In this document: piece by piece, positions 51,105 through 62,913 of the stretch
Layout: each line of letters starts with the position of its first letter
How positions within the stretch are numbered: position 1 is the first letter of the stretch
Assembly: GCA_029948255.1 (NCBI GenBank)
Contig: JALIZF010001835.1
Location: forward strand, 248,001 to 312,000
Direction: 5' to 3'
Length of the DNA: 64,000 nucleotides
Source of the DNA: Telmatactis stephensoni
Taxonomy: Eukaryota > Cnidaria > Anthozoa > Actiniaria > Isophelliidae
Made by a program: the position numbers and the translations under genes
The notes under the pieces: model-generated
The model's input: only the letters and a program-made list of their open reading frames with translations
Told to the model about the DNA's origin: nothing
Databases searched by the model: none

Positions 51105-52358
51105 ATGAATTTTCCCCGTGATCGTGAAACCTCGTTATTACCCGTGATTTTTGACGATCGCATTGTGATAAACGTTAGCGGGAAGATCTTCGAGACTCGT
51201 GAAGAAACTTTAGCAAGGTTTCCTGATTCATTACTAGGATGTCATGGGAAAAGACATATATACTACAGTCCAGAAAGCAATGAATATTTCTTCAATCGTA
51301 ACAGGACGGCGTTTGAAGCCATACTATACTACTACCAATCGCACGGCAAGCTTAGGCGGCCCATTGAAGTCCCTATCAAGGTTTTTAGGCAAGAAATTGA
51401 ATTCTTTGAGCTTGGAGAGGACATAATAAATGCTATGCTAGTAAGCGAGGGTTATATTGAAGAATCCAAGCCAGTATTACCAACTAACCGCTACCAACGA
51501 AAAATATGGGAACTCTTCGAACACCCCAATTCATCATTCATTGCGAGCATTATCGTGATATTTTCCATATTCATGATTGTTGCTGCAGTGTTGACGTCTA
51601 TTGCTGAATCGTGTGTCAAGCAGGATTATCTTATGCAAACATCTCCTGAAGACGGCGAACCGCCGGCTCGTTCGACCAGTGATCCATGGTTCATGCTGGA
51701 AATCATTTTTAATTCTTGGTTCACATTTGAGTTTGTAGTCCGGTTTCTCGCTTCACCGGATAAGTTCCACTTCTTACTGAGTCTTCTTAATGTTGTCGAT
51801 CTTGTCGCTATAATGCCATTTTATATAACACTCCTCTTGGAAGGCTCCAAAAACAACTCCGTAACTGTATTGCGAGTGCTGCGAATTATACGAGTTTTTC
51901 GAATGTTCAAGCTCTCTCGTTATTCCAGAAGTCTGCAGGTTATCGGGTACTGCGTCCGTGAGAGTATTAGAGAACTCGGCCTTTTGATTTTGTGCTTATT
52001 CCTAAGTGTGGTAGTCACTTCGAGTTTGCTGTACTATGCAGAACTAGGCCATGCTTCAACGTACTTTACAAGTGTACCTGAAACATTCTGGTTTTCTTTG
52101 CAAACAATAACAACTATTGGATACGGGGATATGGTCCCCATCACGCCACTAGGGAAACTTCTCTCTGCAACTTGTGCCATTTTTGGTGCCATTACTCTAG
52201 CGCTTCCTGTATTGACATTTGTTTCAAATTTTAATAAACTCTACTACCGAAACATGGAGGACAGTATCAACAGCTCTGGGAAGAGCAGCGAGGAAAAGCG
52301 TTCAAGTGTGGAAATGGGATCGGCAACGTCGAATTTTGAAATTTCGAGGTCTGCGTGA
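51105..52358 (+). CDS. Single-exon Shaker-family (Kv1-type) K+ channel subunit lacking PVP
   Basis: This frame encodes a 417-residue voltage-gated K+ channel subunit of the plasma membrane. T1 domain is at residues 19-113 (VINVSGKIFET, NRTAFEAILYYYQSHGKLRR) and has no Kv2-4 zinc motif, so it is Shaker type. S1 is at about 145-167, S2 about 195-215 (WFTFEFVVRF with the charge-transfer aromatic), S3 about 222-244. S4 has R257, R260, R263, R266, K269 and R272. S5 is about 290-311, the selectivity filter is TTIGYGD at 336-342, and S6 is about 351-375. The S6 PVP bend of Shaker is replaced by PVLT (368-371), which is common in silent or regulatory subunits. The C-terminal tail is short and Ser-rich. 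Intronless, with AATAAA at 52833. Start: first ATG, in purine-rich context, followed at once by the T1 lead-in. Confidence 0.93.
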   Translation: MNFPRDRETSLLPVIFDDRIVINVSGKIFETREETLARFPDSLLGCHGKRHIYYSPESNEYFFNRNRTAFEAILYYYQSHGKLRRPIEVPIKVFRQEIEFFELGEDIINAMLVSEGYIEESKPVLPTNRYQRKIWELFEHPNSSFIASIIVIFSIFMIVAAVLTSIAESCVKQDYLMQTSPEDGEPPARSTSDPWFMLEIIFNSWFTFEFVVRFLASPDKFHFLLSLLNVVDLVAIMPFYITLLLEGSKNNSVTVLRVLRIIRVFRMFKLSRYSRSLQVIGYCVRESIRELGLLILCLFLSVVVTSSLLYYAELGHASTYFTSVPETFWFSLQTITTIGYGDMVPITPLGKLLSATCAIFGAITLALPVLTFVSNFNKLYYRNMEDSINSSGKSSEEKRSSVEMGSATSNFEISRSA

Positions 52359-55300
52359 GACATTAGTTACAGTGATATGTTAAGTGACAAGGTTCAATAT
52401 TTGCTACACTTCAATCTGGATGGAAATTCGTCTGTCTATATTACACTGATTATATGGCTCACTTTGCTAGCGCTGTCTTCGTAAATTTTGGATGAGCTCA
52501 ATACATAATTTTAGACAATATAAAAAGAGCACTCCAATTAACAACTAAATCGAAGCAAAGTGCGAAATATGGAACAAAAAGGATAAAAAACCTTTCATTT
52601 TTTTTTTCAAGACGCATGTCAAATTTTACTGCAACATTTAATGAAGTTCGACGTTCTCAACACATGTTATATTTGCATTTTTCATTTGATGCAAAGCTGT
52701 TATTTTTATTTTCCAAGCTACCAGCAAAACCTTAATTAGGGTAAATCAGAAGATGTGAAATATTGAATAATTGTTTTATGGACGGATTCAGTTGAACTAA
52801 AAACGACTGAGAAAGTGTACAAAGTGTACTCGAATAAAAAAGAATTGTACGTTATAATAAAGGTGTTTTGATTTTATTGAGTTTTTTGTATGATAGGTTG
52901 ATTTATATACGCCACGGTGGTCTGGTGGTTGATAACTGAAAAGCTTCAACCGCTCACCTGCCCATACAATAGTCTTGATTCAACACAACACAATTACACT
53001 GTCAACTGTACCATCTTGTTGGCGCCGGTAACAGTATTTTCCTTTGTGTCTACAATAAATTCTTGGACAAGGTTGCATTTCTAGTATATGTTACTGTTTG
53101 AATTAGAACTTCTGGTCAAATTAATTTGAGTATTTAATTTTCTCTTTTTTTAATTATTCCTTTCCTCATTTCTTTTCTTTCTTTACACCCTTTTTTATGC
53201 TATAATTTTCTTGCTTCTTTCCTTCTTTCATTCCTTCCTTGCTTCCCTCCTTACAGTTCCTCAATTCCTTGCTTTCAAATCTTCCTTCCCTATCTGCTTT
53301 TTTCTACTTATATTTTCTTGCTTCCTTCTTTACAATTCCGTTAGTTCTTTCCTTCCTTCCCTTGTTTTGCCTTCCTTCTTTCACTTCCCCATCTTGCTTT
53401 CAACAAACTCAATATCTTTTATTATTTATACGCGAAAATGTGGGTCGAAGCTTAACGTCGTAGGGTCGTGCGCTTTTGCACCGCTTGCTTTCTCGTTACA
53501 GATATACTAATTAAAATATTTTGAAAATTAAGCCTCTCAGCTCACATGCTGATTTTTGAGGAAGACAAGCAAGAGAATCAGGTAAGAAAAGGTGCAGGTC
53601 GAGTGAATAACTAGAACACTCAAAAAGTCATCAACAAGAAAGAAAGAGAAAAAAGGAACATCAACCATTGCTGTAATTAGCCAAGCTATTTGCAATTAAA
53701 ATGATTAAAGACAACACGAAAGGCCGGGCAATAGAGCTTTGGCCATAGGCAAAACGGACCGCACTCACAAATATACGACAATCCACTTCTAAACCCATTT
53801 TTCTTTTTTCATTCTTCCTTTTTTCTCTTTCTTTCTTGATTTCTTTCCTTTTCTTAATTCCTTTTTGTTTTTTTCATTTTGTCGCTCACTAGTTTTTTCT
53901 GGCACGTAGCTATCTATCAATATACTGGTTATATTCCTATTTTGTATTTCTCCATTGGTGGTTCACCTTTATTGTCCTTGGCTTAATTGTGGAGAAGTTT
54001 TTGGTGACAGCTATGGAGACCTTAACGAACTTGCTGGTAGCTTGTTGGCACTCTTAAAGTGCTTTAGACTTAGAAGATATTGATAAAGAGATTACCTTAT
54101 AATCCTTTTGGAAAGTACATAACATCTAGACTACTCTCATGAATATACATTCGCCGACTGAATATTCTGAATGTACTGTGTAAAATCTTGTTCCTTCCAG
54201 GGATCGAAATATCTCATTATCATTCTTTTTAGGGTATTTTATTTGGACTATATTTATCTTTAAATATGGGCTGAGCTCTCTTTAGTCACATCGTTAATCA
54301 TTTTGTGTCCAAATACGAGCTTTGAATGGGATTCGCGGTTTTTCATACATTTAAAGACCGAGGTAATTTCGCCGCACTGTAATAAAATAGTAATCATGGC
54401 AATACGGGCAATAGCCGCGTCTGGCCTTATTCTTGGCTTAGGATTATTCGAGATGTCAGTGAGATAAACAAAATCACAGGAAGCCCGGTATCGCTAGACT
54501 AAGGGTAAATTCAACTGCAGACCAAAGAGAAAGACCGGACAGAGGGGAAAACGTCAGGCTCTCTGTGGGAGGGAGGGAGGGAGGGAGGGAGGGAGGGAGG
54601 GAGGGAGGGAGGGAGGGAGGGAGGGAGGGAGGGAGGGAGGCAGAGGGAGGGTTTGGGAGGAAAAAGGGGAGGGGGAGAGGGGAAGAATAGAGATCTCCTT
54701 TTTTCCCGCCCCTTCTTCTCACAGCCTTGCATATATGACATTTTAAATTTTAATCCAACAAAATGAAATATATAATATTTGAAAAGAGCACAACAAAATT
54801 AGTTGACAAACAACAGCTTATACACCACCTAATGTTTCTATAGAAAAAGAGCAAACTTCGACATGCCCATAACTTTGGTGCTATTCATCGACAATACCTA
54901 CTTCAAAATTGCAAATTTTACTAATATTTTGGTGGGCTCCGTTTCAAATATATATTTTTGTTTTTGTGGGATTAAAATTTAAAATGTCACAGTGATGTCA
55001 CGCAAGGTGCGCAAAATCCCCATCCCCAGAAAGCCTGTTGGCAGGCTAGCTATAGGAGGATCTTTGCTGACGTCAGTGTTTACGTTTTGCTTCATTATTA
55101 GCATACGGTTAAAAATCAATAAAATTACAAACTGAGTCAAAAACTTTTAAGAGCTTTTTAATATTTAATATTCTTATTATTAATTTTAATATTGGCCGGT
55201 GGCCGATAATCTCAAAGAGATTGGAATCCTGTGTTCATACTGCACTTGCTAAATTCTTTGGGCGCTTGATTACCTGATTACACTAATACTTTATGTTGTT

Positions 55301-55985
55301 GGTAGTTTCGTAAGTCTTACGTTTAATTAATTACCCGGAGGAGAGACGGAGAGGGGGAGGGGGAGGGGAGAGAGGGAAAAGGAAGACTAGGGCAAAAGGG
55401 AAGGTAGGGGAAAGGAAAGGAAAGGACAGAGCTGAAGAGAATTCCTGATTTGAAAATCTTAGTTCTGGATATACCGTCGAAGCTCCACTTACGGACACTC
55501 TCGAAGCGGACAACACCACTTGAGGACACCTCATACAGACAACTTGAGTTTTCCTAGGGTCGCCTACGGGCTTTCACTGTACATGCACCCTCGAAAATCC
55601 ATATGTCCGTAAGCAGAGCTGTCCGCTAAACGCACAAAGTGATTTCAAACGGGGTTTAGAAAGGTGTCTGTAAATGACAGACCATTAGATAGTTGACGGG
55701 GGATTGCGGAAATCCCCCCAAAAATATCGAGCAAGCATAGAAGTCAGTGTTGTGCATGAAAACTGAATCTAAATAGATTGTTGGAAGTGAACTGTTATGA
55801 GAGACCAAACCAAGATTAAATTCCTTTGCAATGCACAATTTCTGCCAAGCGGCTCGCGCTTCGCGCTCGCCAGAACTAACATATAATTTAGGAATATTAA
55901 GTAGCACAAATCTTCGTGAAGGGATCAATTGTTCTTCAAGAAACTCGTAAAAACATAGGATATCCACTTGAAAGTAGTGGCAACA
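52359..55985. other. Intergenic region after the Kv gene
   Basis: No gene seen. Contents: the Kv 3' flank, CTTT/CCTT-rich stretches at 53200-53400 and 53800-53880, a GGGA tract at 54567-54652, a purine tract at 55336-55430, and a fragment of the 'GGACAC' repeat family at 55475-55625. Confidence 0.5.
54567..54652. repeat. GGGA tract
   Basis: About 20 units of GGGA. Long Pro-Ser-Leu frames on the complement are artefacts. Confidence 0.9.
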
Positions 55986-56030
55986 CAGACATCAATCATC
56001 AGCTAAATCATCTTGTTATTTTAGTCTTTC

Positions 56031-56354
56031 TTGAGTAGCTTCCCAATTGAAAAAGGGAGACATTTGAATATTGAAAGGGATAAAAGGAAATGTGACATTT
56101 GTGAAAGTGGAGAAATTGGCGATGAATTTCACTATTTTTTCAAATGTTCCAACAATAATTTTATTGAAATTAGAAAACAATTCATGAATAAGATATTAGA
56201 AACAAACTCAATATTTGAGATGTTTGATTACCAAAATTTATTTAAATATATAGTAAATATGAAGGATAAAAATATAATAAAAATAAGTAGTCAATATATA
56301 TACGAACTACTAGAATGCTATAGGTTAGTTAAATTAGTTACAAATACAAAATGA
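56031..56354 (+). pseudogene. 3' end of a non-LTR retrotransposon ORF2
   Basis: The 107-residue frame has the Cys/His motif seen at the C-terminus of many LINE reverse transcriptases: CDICESGEIGDEFHYFFKC (C-x2-C ... H-x4-C). The polymerase and endonuclease parts are missing upstream, so this is a 5'-truncated copy. It is AT-rich and followed by AT-rich DNA. The LINE clade cannot be told from this fragment. Confidence 0.6.
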
Positions 56355-56664
56355 ATATAATTATTATTGTATTACTTACAGTTACTGTTAATATTTTAAA
56401 TATATATCTATTTATATATACAAATAAAACTAATTTCAAATAGGGATATCAAACTCAACAAATATAGATTTGAATCAGACCTGGAGTTAGATGATATACT
56501 TATATATATTTAGATATATATATATATTTAGAAATATGCATTATTCTCTGTTGTTTTTTATTTAATTATTGGACCACACTCATGTATGAAAATACCAAAG
56601 TACCAATAATAAAGTTATTATTATTATTATTAGTAGTAATGCTAATGTGCACTGCAAGAGCACC

Positions 56665-57048
56665 GGGGGGGGGACTCCTATATATAAAAGGATGGGGATG
56701 CTCGTCGGAAATTTTGAAAATGACCCCTAAAAGGTACCTGAGTGCGAGTGGCAACAATTCATTTCTACCCCTAAAAGGTACCAATTCAAAAACAATAAAG
56801 AATTAAAGTAATGAAACACTTTGTTATCAATGTGCTTTGAAGATTCAATTCAGATCATCGAAATCGTCCCTTTCATGCTTATTTTAGGTAGTTTATTTAC
56901 CCCAAAACAGTCCCTAAAAGGTACCAGCTATGTCTCTGGTAGTCCAATTAAGTCTGAGACACCCTAAAAGGTACCAGATTGCAGATTTTGACCCCTAAAA
57001 GGTACGGCGAGCATCCCCGTCCATTTACGATCGGAGTCCCCCCCCCGG
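56665..57048. mobile_element. GGGGGACTCC-ended MITE, copy B
   Basis: Near-identical to 43551-43936 along its length, including GACCCCTAAAAGGTACC repeats and the G-run/C-run ends. The high identity implies recent activity of this family. Confidence 0.8.
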
Positions 57049-57754
57049 GCAAGAGCATCCCATATCCACGGTCTCCACGGGAAAGTAGTCTTTGGTTATG
57101 GTTTTTATGGTTGATTAAATTTCCCACCAATCAAATATAATACACTACGTTACAACACAACTTAGTACAAGTTACAGGGAGGACTACAGCAGGAGGAAAC
57201 TAAATTCACATATGGAAGCTGAAGACCTAACACTGAGAACAAATTACAATGATACAATATTTCAAAATATAAAATCCTAGATTAAAAATAGAATATTACG
57301 TTATATATACAATTTAAGTGTTTATATAATTATGAAGGTGTAAATAAGTGGTTCCTTAGCCTTTTCTTGAATTGAGATAAAGAAACAGCTTCAATAACTG
57401 AAGATGGCAAAGAGTTCCATTCATAAATGTATCTATTAAAAAAGAATATTTAAAATAATTGGTACCAGCGTGTTTTGCTCTTAATTTGTATCAATGATTA
57501 GATCTAGTGGATCTACGTATCTACTTATAGGCCGGAAACAAATTGTCGGCAAACAGGTTCTCACGATAGTTTGGGTATCTAATTGACAGTTTCTGGACAA
57601 CATTTACAGCATGGTATTCTAGTGTCAGTAAACAAGATGCTACAAAGAAAAGCCGAATGGAATTTTATTTGTTCATGTCTTTCAGTTGACAAAACACCTT
57701 CAAGTTTGGAATTCTGTGTGTTATTAAAAAATAGTACATAGTGTGACGTGAGTC

Positions 57755-58204
57755 TTAAAGAGGGAGACATGGGGGTTTGCGGATCTTGAGCCTTTTTTAC
57801 GTGCGGATTCTCGGATAATGATATTTTTAAGAACGGATTTGCGGATTCTCCCACAATGGTCAGAATCGCGGATTTGAAGAAATGATCGAATGGAAACTAT
57901 AATTTATATGGCCATACCTTTTACGGACATGTGTAACGTACTTTGCGTAAGAGAAATCACTTTCTTTAACAATACTCCATTTCGAAACAAACTTTATATC
58001 AAAGCATCACATGCAACTGAATGTATAAATAAGCATTTGTCGTAACATTCTTTTAAAATATAGTAGTTTTGAAGTGCGTTTATTACCGAAATTACACATG
58101 CGGATTTGAATCAATGTCCTAAGCGGATTTGCGGTTTCACGCAATTTTTCTTGCGGATTTGCGGATTTGCGGATTTTGGCAACCCCCCGTGTCCCCCTCC
58201 TTAA
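57755..58204. mobile_element. 450-bp MITE with TTAAAGAGGGAGACA ends
   Basis: The left TTAAAGAGGGAGACATGGGG pairs with the right CCCCCGTGTCCCCCTCCTTAA. The inside has many copies of GCGGATTTGCGGAT-like steps near both ends (subterminal repeats). No open frame. Confidence 0.65.
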
Positions 58205-58363
58205 ACTTTTCCAAGCACTCAACTAAACAGAATGAGGGGCTATTTATGTGAAGGCGAGTTGTCCATGCTAGCCGGGATAACTCTTTCTGTTGTTTTCCCC
58301 TGGAGGACTCAAAACAAAGAATTTTCCCGGCTACCAGCGACAACTGAGATTTCTTATTAAGGC

Positions 58364-58767
58364 TTTAATAGGTCACATGTACTAACAGGTCTCGTGACCC
58401 CATCTCCCCTAAATCAAGCAGCACCATCAAAATGAACTCCAAAAAATGAAAGAGCATCTCGATTTTAGTAAAAGTGCAAAGTTTACGTTTATAAGATGAA
58501 TAGGAGAAACAATGACAGTAAATTTAAGATTGGATTAGTTCGGAAAAGTGCGTTGAATGACACGATCGAGCTTGCCTTCCAGCGAGTTTTCCCAAAAGAA
58601 TCTTAAGAAAATATCCAATCTTAAATTTACTGTCATTTCTCCTGTATTACATCTTATGAACTGAAAATTTGTACTTCTACTAATATCGAGGTGCTCTTTC
58701 TATTTCGGACGTTCCTTTTGATGATGCCACTTGATTTAGGGCAGATAAACCTGTATGGCCTATTAAA
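58364..58767. mobile_element. Large foldback element
   Basis: Arms of about 165 bp (left TAATAGGTCACATGTAC, right CTGTATGGCCTATTA; GACAGTAAATTTAAGATTGG paired with CCAATCTTAAATTTACTGTC) flank a 75-bp centre. The arms are roughly 80% alike, so it is older than the 166-bp MITE. Confidence 0.7.
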
Positions 58768-61700
58768 CCAGTCAGCAAACTGTACTTAATCCTCAATTAG
58801 CACTTATCCACGTTGACACACTTTATAGTGAATGACGAGGTTTGCGGCTCCTTTCATCAGTTTGCAGCACTGATCATTTCCAACTTTCTGCAGTTTATTT
58901 TATAAAAAAGTGAAGTCTCAATGCTTACATTTGCAAGGAAGTCACGTTTAGTGAACAAAAGTGAAGCTCTATCAGTGCCCAGGGGGAGGACTCCATTGTA
59001 AAAGTATCGGGTATGCGATTTTAAACCCCGGCCTAAGAGATACCAGCGATAACAAGCTAATGAACATTATTATGATGAACATAAGATAGAACGGTCGACA
59101 CGCTTTTGTTGGGCAGATTTCTTCCATTTGAGAATAAGCGATGGGCTCTGTGGATACCCTCAAGATACCAGGAATTGCTGAAACTAAATTTCAATTTTAA
59201 CACCCTGATTTTCACATTCAATTCGTTTGTTAGTAGGCTTATTCCCGTTGGGCGGCTAATCTCATAATCTCATAAGGGGCGTACTTCGGCCGGTTTTTGT
59301 GTTTACTTATGGTACTTATCACTTTCTATCTGGTATCGATTTCCGGCAGTAAAAAGCCGCTTTAAAAAAATTTGCGTTCAGACTACGAACTTTTCAAGCC
59401 CGTAGCCGGCTGGTTTCACTGTTTGTTGTCGTCAACTCCCAAAAAATTCCGGTCAAACAGCGGCTTAACTTAATTTGAACTTCCATTTTGGACGTTACTA
59501 TTCATAGTTTAACACAGTGTTACACAGCGATGGTAGCAGACTTTAGGTTCTATATCTCAGTTTGTTTTGACTTAAATGTACACTGAAACGATTGTCATCG
59601 ACGCTTAGTTAAGTTGATCCCTTTTACAAAGAGTTTTGTAGGATTAAGGTTGTTAAGTCAATAGGCCTTAATCAAGCCATGTAATCAAGTGTTGAAAATG
59701 AAATTCTAATAAGCAATCGGAAATGTGATGCAATCGGAAAATGAAAATCCAATAATTAGGAATCTAGTAATCACTAAAATCCGCGGCTTGCTTCAGATTC
59801 CTTCCCATGATACAAAGCTGGTGGGGCGGAGGTTTATCAAGCACCCCTTCCATTTGTACCTTATTACTAAGCAGACCGCCTCCCAAGCAGGCCAACAGCT
59901 AACAGGCCAACAGCTAACAGTTGTATTTGATCCTGATTATATTTGGTGCACCCTAAATAGCTCTTGAAAAAATTTACTGAAACTCCATATGGATTCGGCA
60001 GTGGGTTCCATCTTACCTCCTTTGTATCTCGAGGTTAGTATATATTTTAACTATTTGAGATTTAAAAATGTTTGTTAGAGTAGATTAGCTCAAAGTGACA
60101 CTGCGGATATCTCTTAGTAGACACATAAGCTCGATGACTATTATCAACATTTGTGTGTAAGATATTCAAAGAGTGCAATCAGGTGAAGAACTGACGAAAA
60201 AATGTTTATATTTATATTTATTTATTTCTATACTAAAGGAGAAGAAGCAGGGACTTGTTTGCAGGGACAAACCAAATGTCATGAAGCATTTTTATTGTGG
60301 GAGTAAATTAACTTGTGTACTTGCACAGAAACGGTAAATATATAGTGCACTCACAGTTCTTGTACCTATCAAAATCCATCAAAACCACAGATGGCCCAAG
60401 CTCATTATCTGGTATTAATACAACAAGCTACAAATGACAAATCCATTTATTTTAACTCAGGCGCTCCCGGAGGAGGCCTGAGTTTAAAATTCGAGGTCAT
60501 TTTTCTTCTTCTTCGCGTTTAGTCACAAATCGAGACTCTAAAGCACAAAGTCTAAGTGCGTAGAATGAGCCATATATGAGCACATGGTTGAGCTGATTAG
60601 ACAAACGTCTCGTCGCTGAACGTAAGCATGAACACTATAGTGTCTAATACACTTAAGCCACATACAAATTTGACAAATGCACACGTCGTTCGAGGTAGAC
60701 CCACACTAAACAGGGGCGTACAGGGGGGTCTTTGGCACGGATCACCAAAAATAAAATCGAAAAATCCCGAGTCGAGGGAATCCACAAGAGTGAAGTATTC
60801 TTTTCACGTGTCACGAGAGAAGTGTCATGCACGGATCACGAGAAATTATTTATTAGAATCCCGAATCCCAAAACGAAACAAAAATGCCCGATCACGCGTC
60901 ACGAGAAAACCCCTGTACGCCCCTGGCTAAAAGATGTCGAGTGTTTCCGGAACGGGTTGGTTTGCGAAGTGTCCAACAGTTAGATGCCTTAACTTTTATG
61001 ATTAAATATATCGAGAACCATGCTTTCTTAAGTGAGCTATCTATCGATCAGATCTCATTAAATGCGAAGTACATTTATTGTAATTATGGTCATGTTAAGT
61101 TACGTTTAAAACATTACACGTCACTACACACACATATATCTATATATGATGCAATAATGATCTAAGGGCCTTCACAGACTAGGGAATAATTATGGCCAAC
61201 TAGTTGTTATTGATTGCTATTAGTTGTCGATGTCTAGTCCACACACTTGAAAAAGGCAGCTGTCGACAAACTGGTTCATTTGAATTTGAGAACAAAGCGA
61301 TTTTAGTTGTTGATATGTTTTAGTTCTCGATCTAATGGTGATTGCCAATAAATTATACACATTGTTCCTTTCCTCACGCTTTGAATGGTGATTCATAGGG
61401 CGTGGTGATTGTCAACGTAGCCTAGGGCTTCCGTTTCCTCTCCCTCCCCTACACTAGTAGCGCCATCTACAGGGGTAGACTATGACGATTAAAGCTTAAA
61501 AATTCACCTTGATGACGGTTGAATGTAACTCTCGTTCAACGGTTAACCCTTTTATGAAGCTCCGTAATACACGAAAATCAAAGCTTACTAGATCCAAATC
61601 TTGATTTTTTTTTCATTAAGGAGACACCTCAAAAGAGACTTTCTACACAAACAATTGGTGATCTTAGTCAGACTTCGAACACGTGCAGTGCAATGGTTTC

Positions 61701-62913
61701 TTCGCCAAAGAAATCTCGTATAAAAACACAAAGGTCTGTATACTATTTAACAAATAGCTTCCATTTTTCCATGCGTCTGTACTATAATATATGCACAAAT
61801 GACGTCAAAATGTGGTGAAAATGACGTTATCTATGGTTCTCGACCAACCAGAGCGCGCGTAATATACTCATTATGATAACCTATACACATGAACAATGGT
61901 CTGGGTTGGACTTGATAAATACAGTAAATGTATATACAATAAATGTATGAAAGCTTCGAGCCCAACCTTGTTTTGAAATGCAATTCGGGAAAGATCTATA
62001 AAGTCTATAAAGGCTTGATTTCAAATTCTGGTCAGACACGTGAAACGATTCAGAGCAGTGCTCTTCTTCGTAATTAATGTCCTCTCCTTTTCTTCCCACA
62101 TTCCACGCCATTATAGTAAGAGTATATTTAAAGAATCTCTGATGTAGAAGAATCGAGTAAGAATCAGTTATTTTAAGATTAGCATCTTCCGAGACGGCTT
62201 GACATCAGATGCGAATAAAGCCCGCGGGAAAATGTTTTACATCTTTTTAATTATTGTCCAACTGTCAAGAAATTTCTCTTCACGATCACGTTTAAGAAAC
62301 TTGTTTTGAGATCAGTATCTTTCAAGACGGCTTGCTTCCAGATGCAAGGAAAAAAATACGAAAAGGCACGAAAAAAGTTAAACTGTACATGTTTTACCAC
62401 GTTTAGCTGCTCGTGCGTTCCTAATTTAAACTAGATACCAAGAAATCTTGGCCTACCATTTTCCATTCTTCTGCAGTCCTCAAAAGAACACTGTTAGGAA
62501 CGCTGTTAGTAAAACGACAAACAAAAAAAAAACAAACAAAAAACAAAAAAACAAAGTGCTAGGTACCATTAGGGTGCCTTCCCAAGTACGGTAGAGTGTA
62601 ATTAGAGTTTATATTACGCGCGCTTCAATTGGTCGAGAACTTAACCGTGTCTGATTACAGTACACACACGCGCTCTGATTGGTTGAAATGTTTCGTGAGC
62701 ATGATTATATAAACAAATAAGGATTCTATTTTTCGTGGGTCTGTACTATAATAGAAGAAGAGGAAAGAAGACGTCAAAATGTGGTAAGAACAACAGTCAC
62801 GCCACTCGACTTTGTCTTTGGCGCGTACTTTTATATTCTTACCACATTTTGAAGTCATCTGGTGCATCTATTGGAGTATAGACGCACAGAAAATACTTTC
62901 ATCTGTTTCACAG
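58768..62913. other. Intergenic region left of the DP-like gene
   Basis: No secure gene. It holds a repeat fragment at about 58980-59220, a MITE at 60711-60925, two 'GCGCGC...ATTGGT' repeats (about 61725-61870 and 62600-62880, related to 29361-29470), and CCCGCGGGAAAATG at 62221-62234, an E2F-like motif. First exons of the DP-like gene probably lie here but I could not place them. Confidence 0.45.
60711..60925. mobile_element. MITE with CAGGGGCGTACAGGGG ends
   Basis: CAGGGGCGTACAGGGG at the left is exactly matched, inverted, by CCCCTGTACGCCCCTG at the right. CAGGGGCG starts suggest the hAT group. The interior carries CACGAGA-type repeats and no transposase. Confidence 0.75.

Noticed and set aside
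59725..59967. 80-codon plus-strand frame
   Set aside because: No domain, no splice context, and typical of chance length in this DNA.
59989..60033. ATGGATTCGGCAGTG mini-exon with GTTAGT donor as first exon of the DP-like gene
   Set aside because: It ends in phase 0, but the exon at 62914 needs two bases from its predecessor, so it cannot join directly. No other support.
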